Shown here in pieces: positions 13,431 through 25,764 of a stretch of DNA of 64,000 nucleotides. Every line of letters begins with the position of its first letter. The stretch's first letter is position 1. A program made the position numbers and the translations under genes. Source of the DNA: Furcasterigmium furcatum (lineage: Eukaryota; Ascomycota; Sordariomycetes; Glomerellales; Plectosphaerellaceae); assembly GCA_001599815.1 (NCBI GenBank), contig BCIA01000007.1, positions 1,488,001 through 1,552,000 on the forward strand. Reading direction: 5' to 3'. The notes beneath the pieces are model-generated. The model was given only the letters and a program-made list of their open reading frames with translations. It made no database searches and was not told where the DNA came from.

Positions 13431-16400
13431 ATCCTAGGTCCAGGAGGAAGCCAGAATCTCCGGGTATAGTCCGAATCACTCACGAAGATGTGGACCTCTT
13501 CGACGCATGGGCCTCGACGTGCCAGTTACACCCAGGTACTAAAATGGCACCGAAGTTGCCTGCGAGCCTCGATAATGCGGTCAGGGTCAGAGATAGGCTA
13601 CATTGACGACATCGACAAGGAACCCTGACGCGACTACGGGCATTTCAAGCATCATTTTCAGCCAGTGACTTCGGGGGTTTGTTTTCTGGTCAAGCTCATG
13701 TCGGGATAGGAACTTGTTTGCTGGTGCGCCAAGTGCCTGGACAGCCACGAAGCCGATCATGGCGCCCATCTCACCAGTCGAGGCCGAGGAAGGTAACTGT
13801 TGCAAAAACCGAGGTCCGAAATCCGGTTGCGCGTGGGTAGCAGCCACTGCGGGAGTGGTTGGCATCCTTGCAGTCAAGCAAACATTGCGCGGCCGAGAAC
13901 CAGGTGCTATAGGTGCTCTCGGTCCGATCAGTCCGATCAGTCGGGTTCGTGCCCCTCTACGTCGCCGGCGTCCATAACAGCAACACTGGCAGGTCAGCTT
14001 TTCGGGCCACTGCTCTTGCTCTTCGAAGATCGACTGCGGTGGAACGCAGAGGCGTTATGAATCGCCTATCCCACGGGCGCCAAGCCAAAGCTGATGGACG
14101 CCAAAATGTCTTACTATTGCTGCTGTCGCGTCCTAATCCGAGACGGCGTGTTTGCCTGCATAATAGTGACGACTCAGCAAGGCTGTGACAGGGATTTGGG
14201 GGTGTATGACCCATCGAGGTAGCACTGCGTATTCTTATCGACGATCTGGTACCGGGCAGACATGAAGGCGGTGAAAGAGGCGGACAGACAGCCTTCACGT
14301 TCACTCGCATCTTGGCTGGTTGGAACCGTTCACATCATGAGGAATGTTGTCTTGAGTCTCGCTAGAAACACTAGGATGAGTGGGCAGGGAATTCTCGCGC
14401 TTCGGGAGGATGTTCGATGGTCTGAATTAACAATACCTCTGCAGTAGTAACAATCCTGATCTCGGACACTTCCATATTCGCGAGATTGGGCTTGCCGCGC
14501 GTGGACCTATCCTACTTAGATCACTCATCGGGCTGGTTGATGGTGGTGGTTCCAGGCCCGGGATGCTCCCTGCATATATGCTGCTCCTGGTCATGCGGCG
14601 GGTCGAACGCGGTTCCAGACCGCTGGCAGCCAGTACTAGTACTACACTGATAGTCAGCCCGTCCATATCATGCACCGCTTACATCCCACGAGTAAGAGGA
14701 GGCCCAGCCGAGCGGCAAACCGAACCTAACAGTGGCAGATGGTTTAGCAGATCCTCCCCAGTATCGCCGTTTCTGTCACCACGCCCCGGAGAAGGCGTGG
14801 TCACGTAGCATCGAGGCATCATGCCCTCCCTCCATGCGGCGTCGACGAGTGTGACATGTCCAGATTGGACGTGCATAAAGACAGGCTGCCAGCCCGAGCT
14901 GCAAGCAAACTGCAAATCCAGAACTTATATGAGATATGACGATTTGTTCTCTTGGACAGGGGGCCTGGCCAATATTCTTCCTATATCAGGCTTACGGAGA
15001 TGCAGCCGAGCAACCACGACATGGCCGTCTCTCCCAACGAGGCCACTTCGAGTCGCCGGCATCCCGCCTAAAGTCGACGCCATCGGTGATCACAGCAAAC
15101 TGGTTCAGGGATGGAACTCCGCTCCTGCAACGGGATACCAGGAGCGGCTCAAGTCTGCCACCCTGTCCCAGCGGCGGGCCTCCCACTTGTTTCCCGCTCT
15201 TTTGCACCTCCTGATTTGTACATGCGTGCAAGGGTACGTTCGAGGGTGGGACGCGAATATTCCCCTAGGAACGGACCGCGCCGTTCGTTTGAAGCCTCGC
15301 GCACCTCGCGGGGGAGGTTCTTGGTCTCGTCTCGACGTGTCACGTCCCCATTTGCTTCGTGGATAGGCAGGCGAGACACACGGCTCGGCTGGTCGACGAC
15401 GACTCCTTCATAGCCTAGGGCTCAACTAGGTCTCGATACTCCTTTCTCATTCTTATCCATCCGGGGAACAAATGCAGAGCAGATCTGGCGTTCCACCCCC
15501 CACACCTCCCGGGGGTAATTCTGCCTCAGTGGCCCCTCATCACACCCCGTGTCTAGTGCGGGATGTCCCACGTCCCAGGCTGTTGGTTGTTGGCGAGCCG
15601 TGGATCCTGCTCTGGCCTCACATGGCCCCTCTAGACGGCGTTGCAGCAAAGTGCAGAGTGACAGAGGCCCAACATTGGCTGGCTGGAGAGGACTCGGTTG
15701 CCGGCCTAAGCCCTCGGGGGGGTCGAAGTGTCCCGGGGGAGGAGGCGAATCACTCCACCACGGCAACAAACTTGACGCCGCCACGAAGGAGTTTCCTGCA
15801 TGTGTAACACCCCACCCCCTGCTCCGGAACGTTTACGCGCGAGGCGTCCGGACCCAAGTACCGGGTTAGCGAGGGCGATTATGTGTGGCGGACGGCCCAG
15901 CCTGCCAGCCGCTGTCTCGACCGGTTGCTCTGCCGCACAGAAACCTGCAAGCCATCCTTGCCTGCTGCAATAGCAAGCTGGCTGTGATAAAAGACCGGTG
16001 AGAGACGATTCACACTGTCTCGGGGAGGCGGGGAGCCGGCCGGCCTCTACTGCTCCCCCTGTTGGATACCGGCTCGTGGGCTCGTCGCAGCGCCGAGATA
16101 TTTCGGTCTGGGATGACCGGCGAGTGAATACGGGTGAGGGGATTCACATCAAACATTGGGCCGCCTGATAGACCGGTATGCTTACCAGAACCAGAACTCT
16201 GCAGACGCGGTTGGTGATGCCATCAAACCATTCACAGGGCCTCCTCTGGCCGAAGGTGAATCCGGGGATCTATTGTGCCATTCCGGCCCGCGGGGGTTGT
16301 GATCCCATCAACAGACCATACTTCTTGGCTCCCTGCCGTCCATCAATTCACGTTGCTTGCTTCTTCTTTCCCGCGTATGGAAGCAAGCACGCATTGTTGT

Positions 16401-16467
16401 TCACGGGATGCCGTAGATCCCTCGGTCACTATCATGTAAGTCAGGCTTGGGATCCCACAGCGGCGGG

Positions 16468-16475
16468 ATATAAAT
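16468..16475 (+). promoter_or_regulatory. TATA box of the methyltransferase gene
   Basis: ATATAAAT lies about 120 nt upstream of the ATG at 16595, a usual TATA-to-start distance for a fungal gene with a short leader. A clear TATA element is more typical of regulated genes than of housekeeping genes. Confidence 0.55.
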
Positions 16476-16594
16476 GATGGAGTCTTCTCACCATCTGGAC
16501 GTGTTCTACTTCCCTCATCTTCAACAGCTCTCTCAGCTACCAAGAAACACATCTGACTACAATTACGGAAACTCACTTGGAAAAGACCGCAATC

Positions 16595-18101
16595 ATGCCC
16601 GCCGCGATGCCCACCCGCAGCACCATCCCCTCTCACAACGAGATCCTCGACATTGGCGGCTCCGTCATGTGCGACGGCATCCTTGATCGCGTCAAGGAAG
16701 CTCTCCTCAACCACAAGCCTGACAACCAGAAGCCCCTCGTCCTGCCGGACGAGCTGCTCTACGATGACGTCGGCCTCGACATCTGGGCCAAGATCATCTT
16801 CACCCCCGAGTTCTACCAGACAAGGGACGAGATCGAGCTGTTCGAGAGGAACAGCACCGAGATTGCGAAGCACATCCCCCTCGGGAGTGTCATGGTTGAT
16901 CTCGGTGCAGGGTGAGTCCAACATCCATTCTCATGTCATGTAACTTGCTCGCATGCTTCACGTCCTTGGCATCGCCCATCACCCCTGTCCCCTGTCCCGG
17001 ACAGCACCACCACCAAGGGGGGAGGTGTGACGTGGTGGTGTGGGTGTTGAGGAAAGAGACATCTGCCACACCTAGAGCCTTACCGGAACGGCATACGCGG
17101 TGGTTACACAGCTTCGGCAGAAGAGGGGAATGCGTCGTGTCACCATCCTTACGCGCGTACGGACATGGAGGTTTACGTATCGTGGCCTGCTCTTGAGTGA
17201 CTGCCGCATCAGTCGAGAAGTCCCTTTGTGTTTATTTGTCATGAGGCCCGTTGGCTGACCCTGAATCTACGTGGCAGTGATCTTCGCAAGGTCGGCAGGC
17301 TCCTTTCCGTCCTCGAGAAGCGCGGCGACAAGACGACCTACCTCGCGCTCGACATCTCGTACAAATCCCTGCGCACGAACCTCGACGAGCTCGCGCCCAA
17401 GCACGAGAATGTCACCTGCTCCGGCCTCTGGGGCGACTTCCTCGGGGGCCTCCACTGGGTCGACAACCTCGACCCGGTCAAGCCGCGCGTGTTCCTCTCG
17501 CTAGGATCGGTGCTCTTCAACAACGCCACAGCCACCGCCGTCACAGACCTGAAGAAGTGGACCGCCCTCATGCGGCCTCAGGACCTCATTCTCGCCGGCA
17601 TGGACGGCCACTCGATCCGGGAGCACCATGACAAGGTCTGGGCCGCGTACCACGCCCACGATGATCTGTACGCCGAGTTCTGGGCAAACGGCTTTGCGCA
17701 CGCCAACGCCCTGCTGGGCGAGGAGTGGCTGCGCCCCGACGACTGGGAGACCTGCGGCGAGTTTGACGAGAGCGAGGGCCGCCACCGCTTCTTCTTCCGC
17801 GCGAAGGGCGACGTGGAGCTCGGAACTTCGGGGAAGGTGCTCGCCGCCGGCCAGGAGATCGAGTGGTTCGATGCCCACAAGCACGATGAGATGGAGGTCA
17901 GGGCCATGTGCGCGCTGGCTGGCTTGGCTATTGTGAAGGTGTGGAAGATGCCTGGCTCTGAGATGAGTATGTTGACACTCAACCCCTTTTCGAGTTCGAG
18001 GACGAGACTGACAGCGATCCCCAGCCCAGTACCTTCTGAAGCGCAAGGATGGCCGCGAAAACAGCCCCAGCGATGTCGACAGTGCGATTAGCATGGTGTG
18101 A
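16595..18101 (+). CDS. SAM-dependent methyltransferase, histidine-specific/EasF-like family
   Basis: Three exons (16595-16911, 17278-17966, 18025-18101) give 360 residues. The N-terminal part (LLYDDVGLDIWAKI, EFYQTRDEIELFERNSTEIA) and motif I VMVDLGAGD at about residues 99-107 match the histidine-specific methyltransferase domain, shared by the ergothioneine enzyme Egt1 and by the ergot-alkaloid N-methyltransferase EasF. The first intron is unusually long at 366 nt and splits motif I after LGAG; the second is 58 nt. The protein lacks the sulfatase-like half of Egt1, so it resembles the stand-alone EasF type. The likely reaction is N-methylation of an amino-acid-derived amine using SAM; the substrate cannot be read from sequence. 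It converges on a Fungal_trans_2 regulator whose stop is 162 nt away. No prenyltransferase or other ergot gene is near. Confidence 0.88.
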
Positions 18102-18263
18102 TCGATGAACTGCTCGCATGATGAGAGAGAAGAGAGAGGGAGAGAGTGGGTGTCGAGGAACTTCTCTGGCCGTGACAGCATACATAGACAGTGGGGTGAC
18201 GCAGAGCGACGTGGGGTTCTCAGGTATGGCACGGCAACATGCCAGTAATGAACATTAGCATTA

Positions 18264-20551
18264 TCACACGAGACACAATATGCCTTCTTCGTTTTCAACA
18301 TGATGCACGACGTCTTCCCACCACCACGATCTGTCTTTGAGGGCGGTGGGGAGGCTCTCGTCGTTCAAGCCAAGCTGTTCTTCATCCATCCATGATCGAA
18401 TGTGCTTCATCGCCGCATATGCTGGAGGCACGCTCTAGATGATCGTCAGCTCGGCTTGAGGCTCGATGGGGACAGATAGGATACGCACTGATCTAACTGA
18501 AGTTGCTGTCACCGTCTCGAACCAATAGTGCGCAGTTTGTCCGGCATCGGGAGGCGTATTTGGGGCAAGTAAGCCCAGGAGAAACACCGGGAAGAACGGT
18601 GCTTGGGCCGTGAAAAGGGGACCAGAAGTCGGCATGCGATACACACACTGGGAGAGTTTTGAAATGTTGATGACCACTTCTTTGTGGGAGCGAGGCAGGC
18701 TGGAAGAGGCCCCTGTCAGTAAAGTTTCCTCGCAGGATTGGAAGGGTAACCTACCGTAAGAGTCGGCACTGGAGGTAAATAATGGCAGCCAGTCTCCACG
18801 CCTCAGCAGTCAAGTAGGTCATGCCCGCCACATCATTGACAAATCTTTGACCGGGTGGGGTGTTTCGGTCACAATCTGACAAGAGCGCCTCTGTCGAGGA
18901 GTAACCATTGTCAGAGTAACCCAGATACCACTGCTTCTCGCTTTCAAGTCCAAACCATTGCCGTAGATTGTACAGCCCCTGCAGCATTCGTTCCGCAGCC
19001 ACTGGGAGAATTGGTGAGTCGTTGTCCTTCTCCAGTAAGGTTGTCAGATAAGTGATTTGTGCGAATCTATGCAGAAGGCTGGGAGAGCAGCCACAGGCAC
19101 CGTGGATCTCTCGCGTGGCCTTCTCCGAGGAATGGGCGAGTAGAAACTGAAAACACTCGTTGTCGGTGCTGATATAGCCTAGAGGCGTCATGGGCAGGGC
19201 AAGAATGACGACCCTACTAGATATGATGGCGCTGGCGGTGCGACTTTTCGACGGTGTTGGGCCGTGGGCGTCCCAATACCTATACTTCGAATCGGTCATG
19301 TTGAGAATGTGGCAGGCGACCTTGGCACCCTCGAGCCAGCGAGGATGAGCGCTCTTCGGGCGACGACGCTCGGGAGAGATGACATCCATCATATTAAGAA
19401 GCGCGATGGATGCGACCAAGGTTTCATCGTCGCCTGGGGCGGGGCCGGATTGGAAGGATTCCAGTCCTTGTGTGAGAAGATTGACAGCTCTGTTGTAATG
19501 TCTGTTGGATCGCAGACGAACCCTCTCATCGGGTAGGTAGTCGAGGACGTATGTGCTGGCAAGTGCCAGCATCGCATGGCAAACGCCGTCGTTCTTGTCA
19601 GCCATGGCGGGTATATCGTAAAGCCAACAGTTGGTGTCCCGCAGTATTGTTCGCCCAGTGCACCAAGCCGTTCGATCTGACACATATTGAGTTGGCGAGG
19701 CCATTGAAAGCGGGATAACATGCATGAAAACTTACAAAAATTGAACAGCTGGCCATTCGGCCTGCTCAAACGTCTGTATCCAAGGCCTGGGGGTGGTCGC
19801 TCGATGTATACCTGCGGGCTGAGAGGCACCGTGGGTCGACGCGTCAAGACTACAGATCCGACCGGCGACGAGTTCACTAATGATAATGGTCGCTTGATGC
19901 CGACGGAGATGGCTGGCTGTTGCTGCCGTCGATACTGTGACCAACTACACTTGATGTAGCCATTGACACCAGGAACGACGAAGTGACGAGCCTGGTGTAG
20001 ATCCGCAATCCATTCCTTTGCATTGTCTCGGAATGGATTTTCGAAGTCTGGCGAGCCAGGCTTCTGCTGAGGGGGGGTATCACTTCTGATAGTGATGGGT
20101 GAGAGTGTGTTTGAGAAGCGGGAGCCAGAAGTGGCTGGCGTCTGGTCTTCTACCCAGTCTACTTATCGATCAGTTAAAGGCGGCCCAGGGCAGGCCGAGG
20201 CCTTAAACGTCTATTCTATAGTTGTGATGGGGTTACATTGGAAGGCCGGGCGGCCGGTCAGGCGCACTTACCAAGGGTGGCGGGTGAGGTTGATGAGCCG
20301 TCCGGGCCCGTGAAAGGCGGAGGCGCGAAGAGCGAGTCTTCTGGTGGCAAGAAGAGGTCATTGGAGAACTGTACGGCGTAGTATGCAGGATCGTCAACCG
20401 GGTAAGTGTACGGGTACGCAGCCGCCACGACAGCCCCTATAGAAGGCGCCGGGTCCAAGTGCTCAGCCGGGTATGAAGAGTTGAGGGATAGATCCGGTGA
20501 GGGTGAACGGCTGTCATCGTACTTTGGGCGTTTGACTAGATGGGCGGACAT
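18264..20551 (-). CDS. Fungal_trans_2-type transcription regulator without a visible zinc cluster
   Basis: Five exons (20551-20272, 20158-19736, 19676-18755, 18699-18489, 18434-18264) give 668 residues in one frame. The introns are 113, 59, 55 and 54 nt. The body (LASTYVLDYLPDER, then ALLNMMDVISPERR) and the conserved C-terminal stretch MPTSGPLFTAQAPFFPVFLL, followed by HYWFETV and MKHIRSWMDEEQ, are typical of the C-terminal domain of fungal Zn2Cys6 factors (Fungal_trans_2/DUF3468). The N-terminus is Ser/Pro-rich and has no CX2CX6C pattern. None is visible in the upstream minus strand either. It may be a regulator lacking the DNA-binding cluster or may have an upstream exon I missed. The second exon (19736-20158) is less certain than the rest. 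Confidence 0.78.
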
Positions 20552-22834
20552 TGGGCGCTGAGACAGGACCCATGCCTGCCTCCCGTCTGCCTCTGCCTCT
20601 CTGCCTCTGCCTCTGCTCTGCCGTGCGTGCGCCGCGCTTGTGACCGAAGAGAAAAGCAAGAGCAGCGAGCGGCGGCTGCGAAAGCTTATGCGATGACTGT
20701 AGGTGGGCGTGTGGTTGGTCTGGGCGTTGCTCACCAGGCCAGGCCGGACGGTCGGGGATTGGGGGCGATGAGGGCTTCCGGCGCGTGTTGTTGGTCGAGA
20801 ATGAAGGGGGTGAGATGAAGGGCGTGTGAGAGGAGACGGCCGCCGGCGATGGAAGGCTGACTAGCTGGGGGTTGATGGAGCGATGATGCGAGATGTAGGT
20901 GTGTCTCGCAGGGAGCTGACGGCCGGTGAAGACCTGAGCAAAGAATAGGTGGGCGGAGGGAGACAAACGCGCGCCCTGAGACAGGACAGGACAGCCAATG
21001 CCGGTGAGAGCTCCCAAAGACGCCCAAAGGCCCGTTGCCAAGTTGCTCCTTCCCGGCCTTGACCTTGGTTGACCGGTTCACTGTCCCAGCGCCCCAACGG
21101 ACTGGACCCTGGCAGAGGGGGAAAGTGGGGTCCAGGTGGGTGCCTTCCGACTCTCACGTTCCGTTCAGTGGATGCTCTCCTCTTTCCCCGGAACTGGGAA
21201 TGTCAATGGGGGCGGCAGGAGCATTGGAGGCTCCAAGCGACAGTGGGACGGAAAGGCAAAGTCAAGTCTTGGGTTGTTGCGCGGGCAGAATTTGAGAGCA
21301 AGACAAAACGCCCGTCCAATCCAGCATCGACATCGGCGAAGAGGGTTTCCCTGACTGACGGTGAACGGAACGACGAGACGAAGGAGACAAGGGACCAAGC
21401 GAGGGATCGTCGACTTGATCACAGAAACCACGGCCGGCTGGGCTGGCGGGTGATTGAGAAGTGACAGAGAATGCTTCTCCGGCAACCCGTCCCTGCTCCC
21501 AAGATATTTTGTTTCCCGCCAAAAGGCCCTGTCCCTCGCCTCCTCGCCTCCTGGAGCCCAGGACTTCCCCAGGGCCACGAGAACACGCATCCGTCGGTGA
21601 CACCATGGTGCCCTCTCCCGGCTGAGTGCCTGGCGGCTCGACGCCATGCGCCTCTGGCGATGTTTTTGACTGGACCACGCAGATGCACTTACCCTGGGGC
21701 GAACGGGAGACGGCTGACGGGCCACTGTCGAAGGAGCTGGAACAATCTATTTGAGCATCCGACGGAACGCCCCTCTCGTCGTAGAGCAGGCCGTGACGCT
21801 GCGGTGTGCAGCAGCCTCCCGATGGCCAGCCAGCCAGCCAGCAAACCCCCCGTCCGTCCTGCGCGATATCTTGTACATAGGTACTAACAAAACGTTGTGG
21901 CGGAAGAGGGCGTCCTCATCGGGAAGCTCCCCCGCTTCCCAAGAATCGACAACATCGCGGACTGGATGGACGCCGACGACGGCAAGGCAACAAGCGACAT
22001 GGGTTATGAGTCTGGCCATGATGCGTCTTGCCAGCTCGGCTTCCGCAAAGCAGGGAGGTAGGCAGATTGCTGGGGAAGCTCGCTTCGGAGATCGATAGAC
22101 CCTCGTCGAGATCGCCAACACTCGCGTCTGAACCTCACTCATTGGCCGCTTGGAGAGCCAAGAGTTCCCTGACAGGGTCTCCATCCACTCCCCTTCACAG
22201 AGTCAAATTCGGAGATGGGCCCCGTCTCCAACCGTTGACCCTCCCCAGTACCTTTAACTCCTCCCTCGCAAACATACCTCTCTGCCGGACCAGGACGAGC
22301 GTCCGGGCCTACCCAGATCTTGCTACGGTCCAGGGGGATCTTTCTGCTCGTCAAGAAGACCGAGCAGACCAGTTTTTGCGGCTGTCGCCCCAGGACGACT
22401 TGCCATCGGCCTCAACACCACGAGATCTCGCCCTGTGGTACCTCCGCTGGGCGAGTCTGGGGCTTTGAGAACCCCCACAACCCGCCGCGAGTAAAGCAAA
22501 CCCTGGCCCACTCGCACTCGGCGCCCTGCCGCCAACCAACATAACACACGCCGATTGCCTGCCGACCCAAGGCGCCGGCAGCAAAGCCCTCCGCGATTTC
22601 GACCCTCAATCGAAACACCACCCAAGATCGCCGACCACAGCCAGCTTAACGCGAGGGTGGCCCAAATCGCCTGTCCAGGACGCCAGCAGACCGTTGACAT
22701 CAACGGCCCGGACGCCAACGGCTCGGATCACGACGTCCGCGCTTGGTTCAACCCCTCAGCTGGTCGCGACGTGTGACGCGTGCTTCGACCGAGTCGACTG
22801 CATGGGCGTCCATGCCCATTGATTGCCGGCTGCA
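20552..22834. other. Divergent promoter region
   Basis: This 2.3 kb lies between two divergently transcribed regulator genes and must contain both promoters and leaders. It includes a CAGC-type short tandem tract near 21825-21842. Frames on either strand (for example minus 21165-21725 and minus 21747-22184) show no domain and no zinc-cluster motif. Confidence 0.5.
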
Positions 22835-23852
22835 ATGATGGCCTCTCAATCGCCTCGGAATGCTCAGGACCTCTCCATTTCGGCATTGCTCCTCCCGAGC
22901 GCCCCTGATCCCTCTACCATCATCCGCGCCCTTCTCCACAAGCACATCGACAAGGCCATGCGGTCGTTACCTCCGCGCCGGGATGACTCGGAGGCCGGCC
23001 TCATCACTCACATTGGCGACACCATCATTCATCTTCAGAGCATGCTGTCTCATATCGCCGAGGAGCTTATCGACGATCACTTCGTCAAAGAAAAGACAAA
23101 TAGCGTCTTGGGCCGGTCTGCGGATGGGGGCAACATGAGCAACTTGATGCCCTTGGCGCATTTCAATGAATCTTACAGGGTGTTGAAGTAGGTTATCATT
23201 CTTCGAGCAGGCAATGAGAACATCGATTGACTTGGGAACAGAACTGTCCAGCAGTCGCTGGGCCAAAGTCTGGCTGACACCACACACGCCTGGGTGAGCA
23301 GAAGGGAGAAGCACGTACCACGACATGAAGCAGCGCCTGCACCAGAACCGAATTTCAGCCCTCGCTCGTCCTTCTCGACGTCCAACCAGACAGATTCACA
23401 ATCAGGGGCGAGATTCGGCCATCAGAGGACAGTCTCGGTTGCCTCGCCCGTCAGCATCAAACCTTCGCCAGAGTCGAGCGACTCTGCCTCCAGTCCTGGC
23501 GTGAAACAAGAACCGCCGGTAGACTATGAGATGGATATTGACATGGACGTCGACATGAATTCGCTTAAGAGCCGGGGCAAAGGTATTTACAAATGCAAGT
23601 ATGGGTTGGAATGCACAAAGGGCGGCGTCGATAGGAATGGGAGGATCGTCATCTTCGAGCGGAATTGTATGTTTCGGTGAGTATGGTCCCCCCCTAATCG
23701 CCAGGCGAATCGCCAGCTGACATCGTAGCAGGCAACACATGGACAAGCACGAGAAGCCGTTCAGGTGTGACCTGCCTGGGTGTCCAAATACTGATGGATT
23801 TGCAAGGAGGGATCAACTGGACAGGCATAAGAAGAATGTCAAACATAATTAA
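22835..23852 (+). CDS. Small C2H2 zinc-finger protein
   Basis: Three exons (22835-23187, 23242-23676, 23729-23852) give 303 residues. After a helical N-terminal half and a Ser/Pro/acidic middle with a DIDMDVDM run, the C-terminus carries two degenerate C2H2 fingers: CKYGLEC...HMDKH and CDLPGCPNTDGFARRDQLDRH. The first finger is split by the second intron. The acceptor there is a tandem TAGCAG at 23726-23731: using the first AG adds one Arg (MFRRQH), using the second gives MFRQH with 302 residues. Two ATGs (22835, 22838) could serve as start. Paired C-terminal fingers of this kind are common in filamentous ascomycete regulators; target and process are unknown. It is transcribed divergently from the Fungal_trans_2 gene. 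Confidence 0.82.
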
Positions 23853-25764
23853 TGGGTCATGAGCGAACGACAGACGGTCCGGGGCTGATTATGAAACTTT
23901 TTCTTTTTGCTGATGAGCCTTCCACGGCCCCGTCAGAGAGGAAACAATCGCTGGGAGAGACAGCGAAAGGGGGGCGGAGAGGGCGGGACGGACCCCGCCG
24001 ACACGCCAACGCGCTCCAAGGGCCGGCAGATCTCGAGACCCAGGCGAAAGGTTGGGTCCACACCGATTGGTGGCGTGAGAGGCTCCCCAGATGGGCTGTG
24101 GCCCTGGATACAGCGAGCGCGCGGGAACTGCTTGTCCCAATGAGGAAACAGGATGCATGGAAACCCTCACCGGTGAAGGCATGTCCGGTGGACCCCGCGG
24201 CCCAGCGGCCTGGGAGGAGGGAGTGTGTGCGAATATAAATCTCCGCATCGACCAGACGTCGTGCAGTCGCCGTCTCCTCTACCCGACATTCAGTGTTTAC
24301 CCTTCTTCCACCCCAGCTTGTCCACCCAGGTCTCGGGAAATGACACTGCTCCCACGACCGCCATTCTGCCTTGGCGGTGTCGATGATACACCCGTACGCC
24401 CCGCTTCATTCTTGGCTGCGAAAGAGATGGTAGCGGAGTCCTCAGAGGCACGCGCTCCCTTTTGCCGAAGTGCCTGGGCTGCGGTACGTAACGCACCATC
24501 CCACAAAGTCCCTCGGGGCGTCGCCGGCACTCCGCGCCCGGAAACAACGCGGCGGCATTCAGCTTGCAGGTCCCTGGCCCCGGAGTGCCGAGGGAAGGCA
24601 CAGCAATGCGTCACAACGCCTTGCCTGTCCTGGAGGAACATGACTGAATTGGAAAGCTTGCCTTCCCGCAAGTGTCATGAACATATCTTGTTGGGCGACG
24701 ACATGCCGTGAGCCGTGCTTGCACTTTCGGCGACCAGACGGCCGACTTTGTACGGAGGGCTGGCTGTCCTCCGGTGCACGACATCGACGATGCCTTCTGA
24801 CAGGTGGGAGGGAAGGGGGGCGCCCTCCCCGAGTGCAGGAGGCGGGCACCCACCTGCCAGGGGGCTCGCTATGCCGCGGAAAGGGCGTCAAGATGATGCA
24901 GCGAGTCTGTGATCGCGACGCTACGATCCCTCGAGCATGGGCCACATGGCTGCTGTGGGCACCGTAAACCCCCGCGCGAGTCTTTTCTCCAAGGGGAGCA
25001 AGGACTGTCTGAGGGGAGGGAGAAAAGAGACAACAGCAACGAGATTGTGAAAGATGACGGATTTAGCTGGGACGACGTTGGAAGAGAAAACAACGCTATT
25101 GTGGTGTTATACACGCTCATTGGCCGCTTTGGCAGGGTCAAAGGCGCGCCGGCGTGGTTCGGTGGACTGGGCCGAAGCACGAAGACGACTTCCGTGTGGG
25201 GATTAAAGGACGAGGGTGGTCCGGTAGCTGGCCGTGATGGGTGATGGGCCGGACATCGACAAGACGTCGCGCTTATTACGGCTCATCAACGGCGATAGCG
25301 AGTGGGCCGGCAGAGAGGCACAGGACACCGCAGCATTCGCACGACGCTTCACAGAGAATGCCCAAGAGTTGCCCTTGCCCCCCCGTCGCCCGCCCTCGCA
25401 GAAGATAGGCGTCGACCCGCCCAGTCGGAGCCCTGGTCGACCTGTCAGAAGAGTGCTTAGCATCTCTTCGTCAAGGATCCTGGAGGGGCGCGCGGGTTGG
25501 CATCTCCAGATCCTACGCGAATCGGACAATGTCACACACGCACATCGGGTAATTGAGTTCGGGCGTACTTGTTGGAGTTGCCTCTTCCCCCTCTGAGGGA
25601 TCCGTGGATCCGCTCGAGGCCGTCGCCAACTGCTCGTCTTGGTTGTTATAAAGAGGACGGCGCTCGCCGCCGGCTGTCCTCCTCCTCCTCCTCTGCGCAA
25701 ACCATCAGCTCACACCGCCTGCAACACGCCTCGCTCCTACATCACATTCCCTCCCCATTCTCCC
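23853..25764. other. Intergenic region with an isolated TATA box and a small ORF
   Basis: No gene I can support with confidence. A clean TATAAAT lies at about 24234-24240, and about 100 nt downstream an ATG at 24340 opens a 123-codon frame ending at 24711 with seven Cys and no signal peptide or known domain. The last 300 nt hold the amine-oxidase promoter. The remaining frames look accidental. Confidence 0.45.
25647..25652 (+). promoter_or_regulatory. TATA box of the FAD amine-oxidase gene
   Basis: TATAAA lies about 115 nt before the ATG at 25765, with a CT-rich leader between them. Position and surroundings fit a core promoter. Confidence 0.5.

Larger units (their letters stand above)
6833..16594. 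other. Large gene-poor block (about 9.8 kb)
   Basis: No gene with a recognisable product lies between the divergent C2H2 factor (minus) and the methyltransferase (plus). Long frames exist (plus 7404-8249; minus 7814-8743; minus 8971-9759; plus 11229-12101), but they overlap frames on the other strand, have low-complexity or erratic composition and show no domain. The segment at 6.8-8.8 kb is the likely promoter/leader of the C2H2 factor. A trinucleotide tract lies at 13378-13430 and a 9-nt direct duplication at 13922-13939. Base composition is not strongly AT-rich, so there is no sign of heavy RIP. Confidence 0.5.

Noticed and set aside
6833..16594. RIP-mutated transposon graveyard
   Set aside because: The block is not strongly AT-rich and shows no long repeats, terminal repeats or transposase/reverse-transcriptase remnants.
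16595..18101. Ergot-alkaloid biosynthesis cluster
   Set aside because: The methyltransferase is EasF-like, but no dimethylallyltryptophan synthase, catalase-like EasC, EasE or NRPS gene is nearby. The family also has many members outside ergot pathways.
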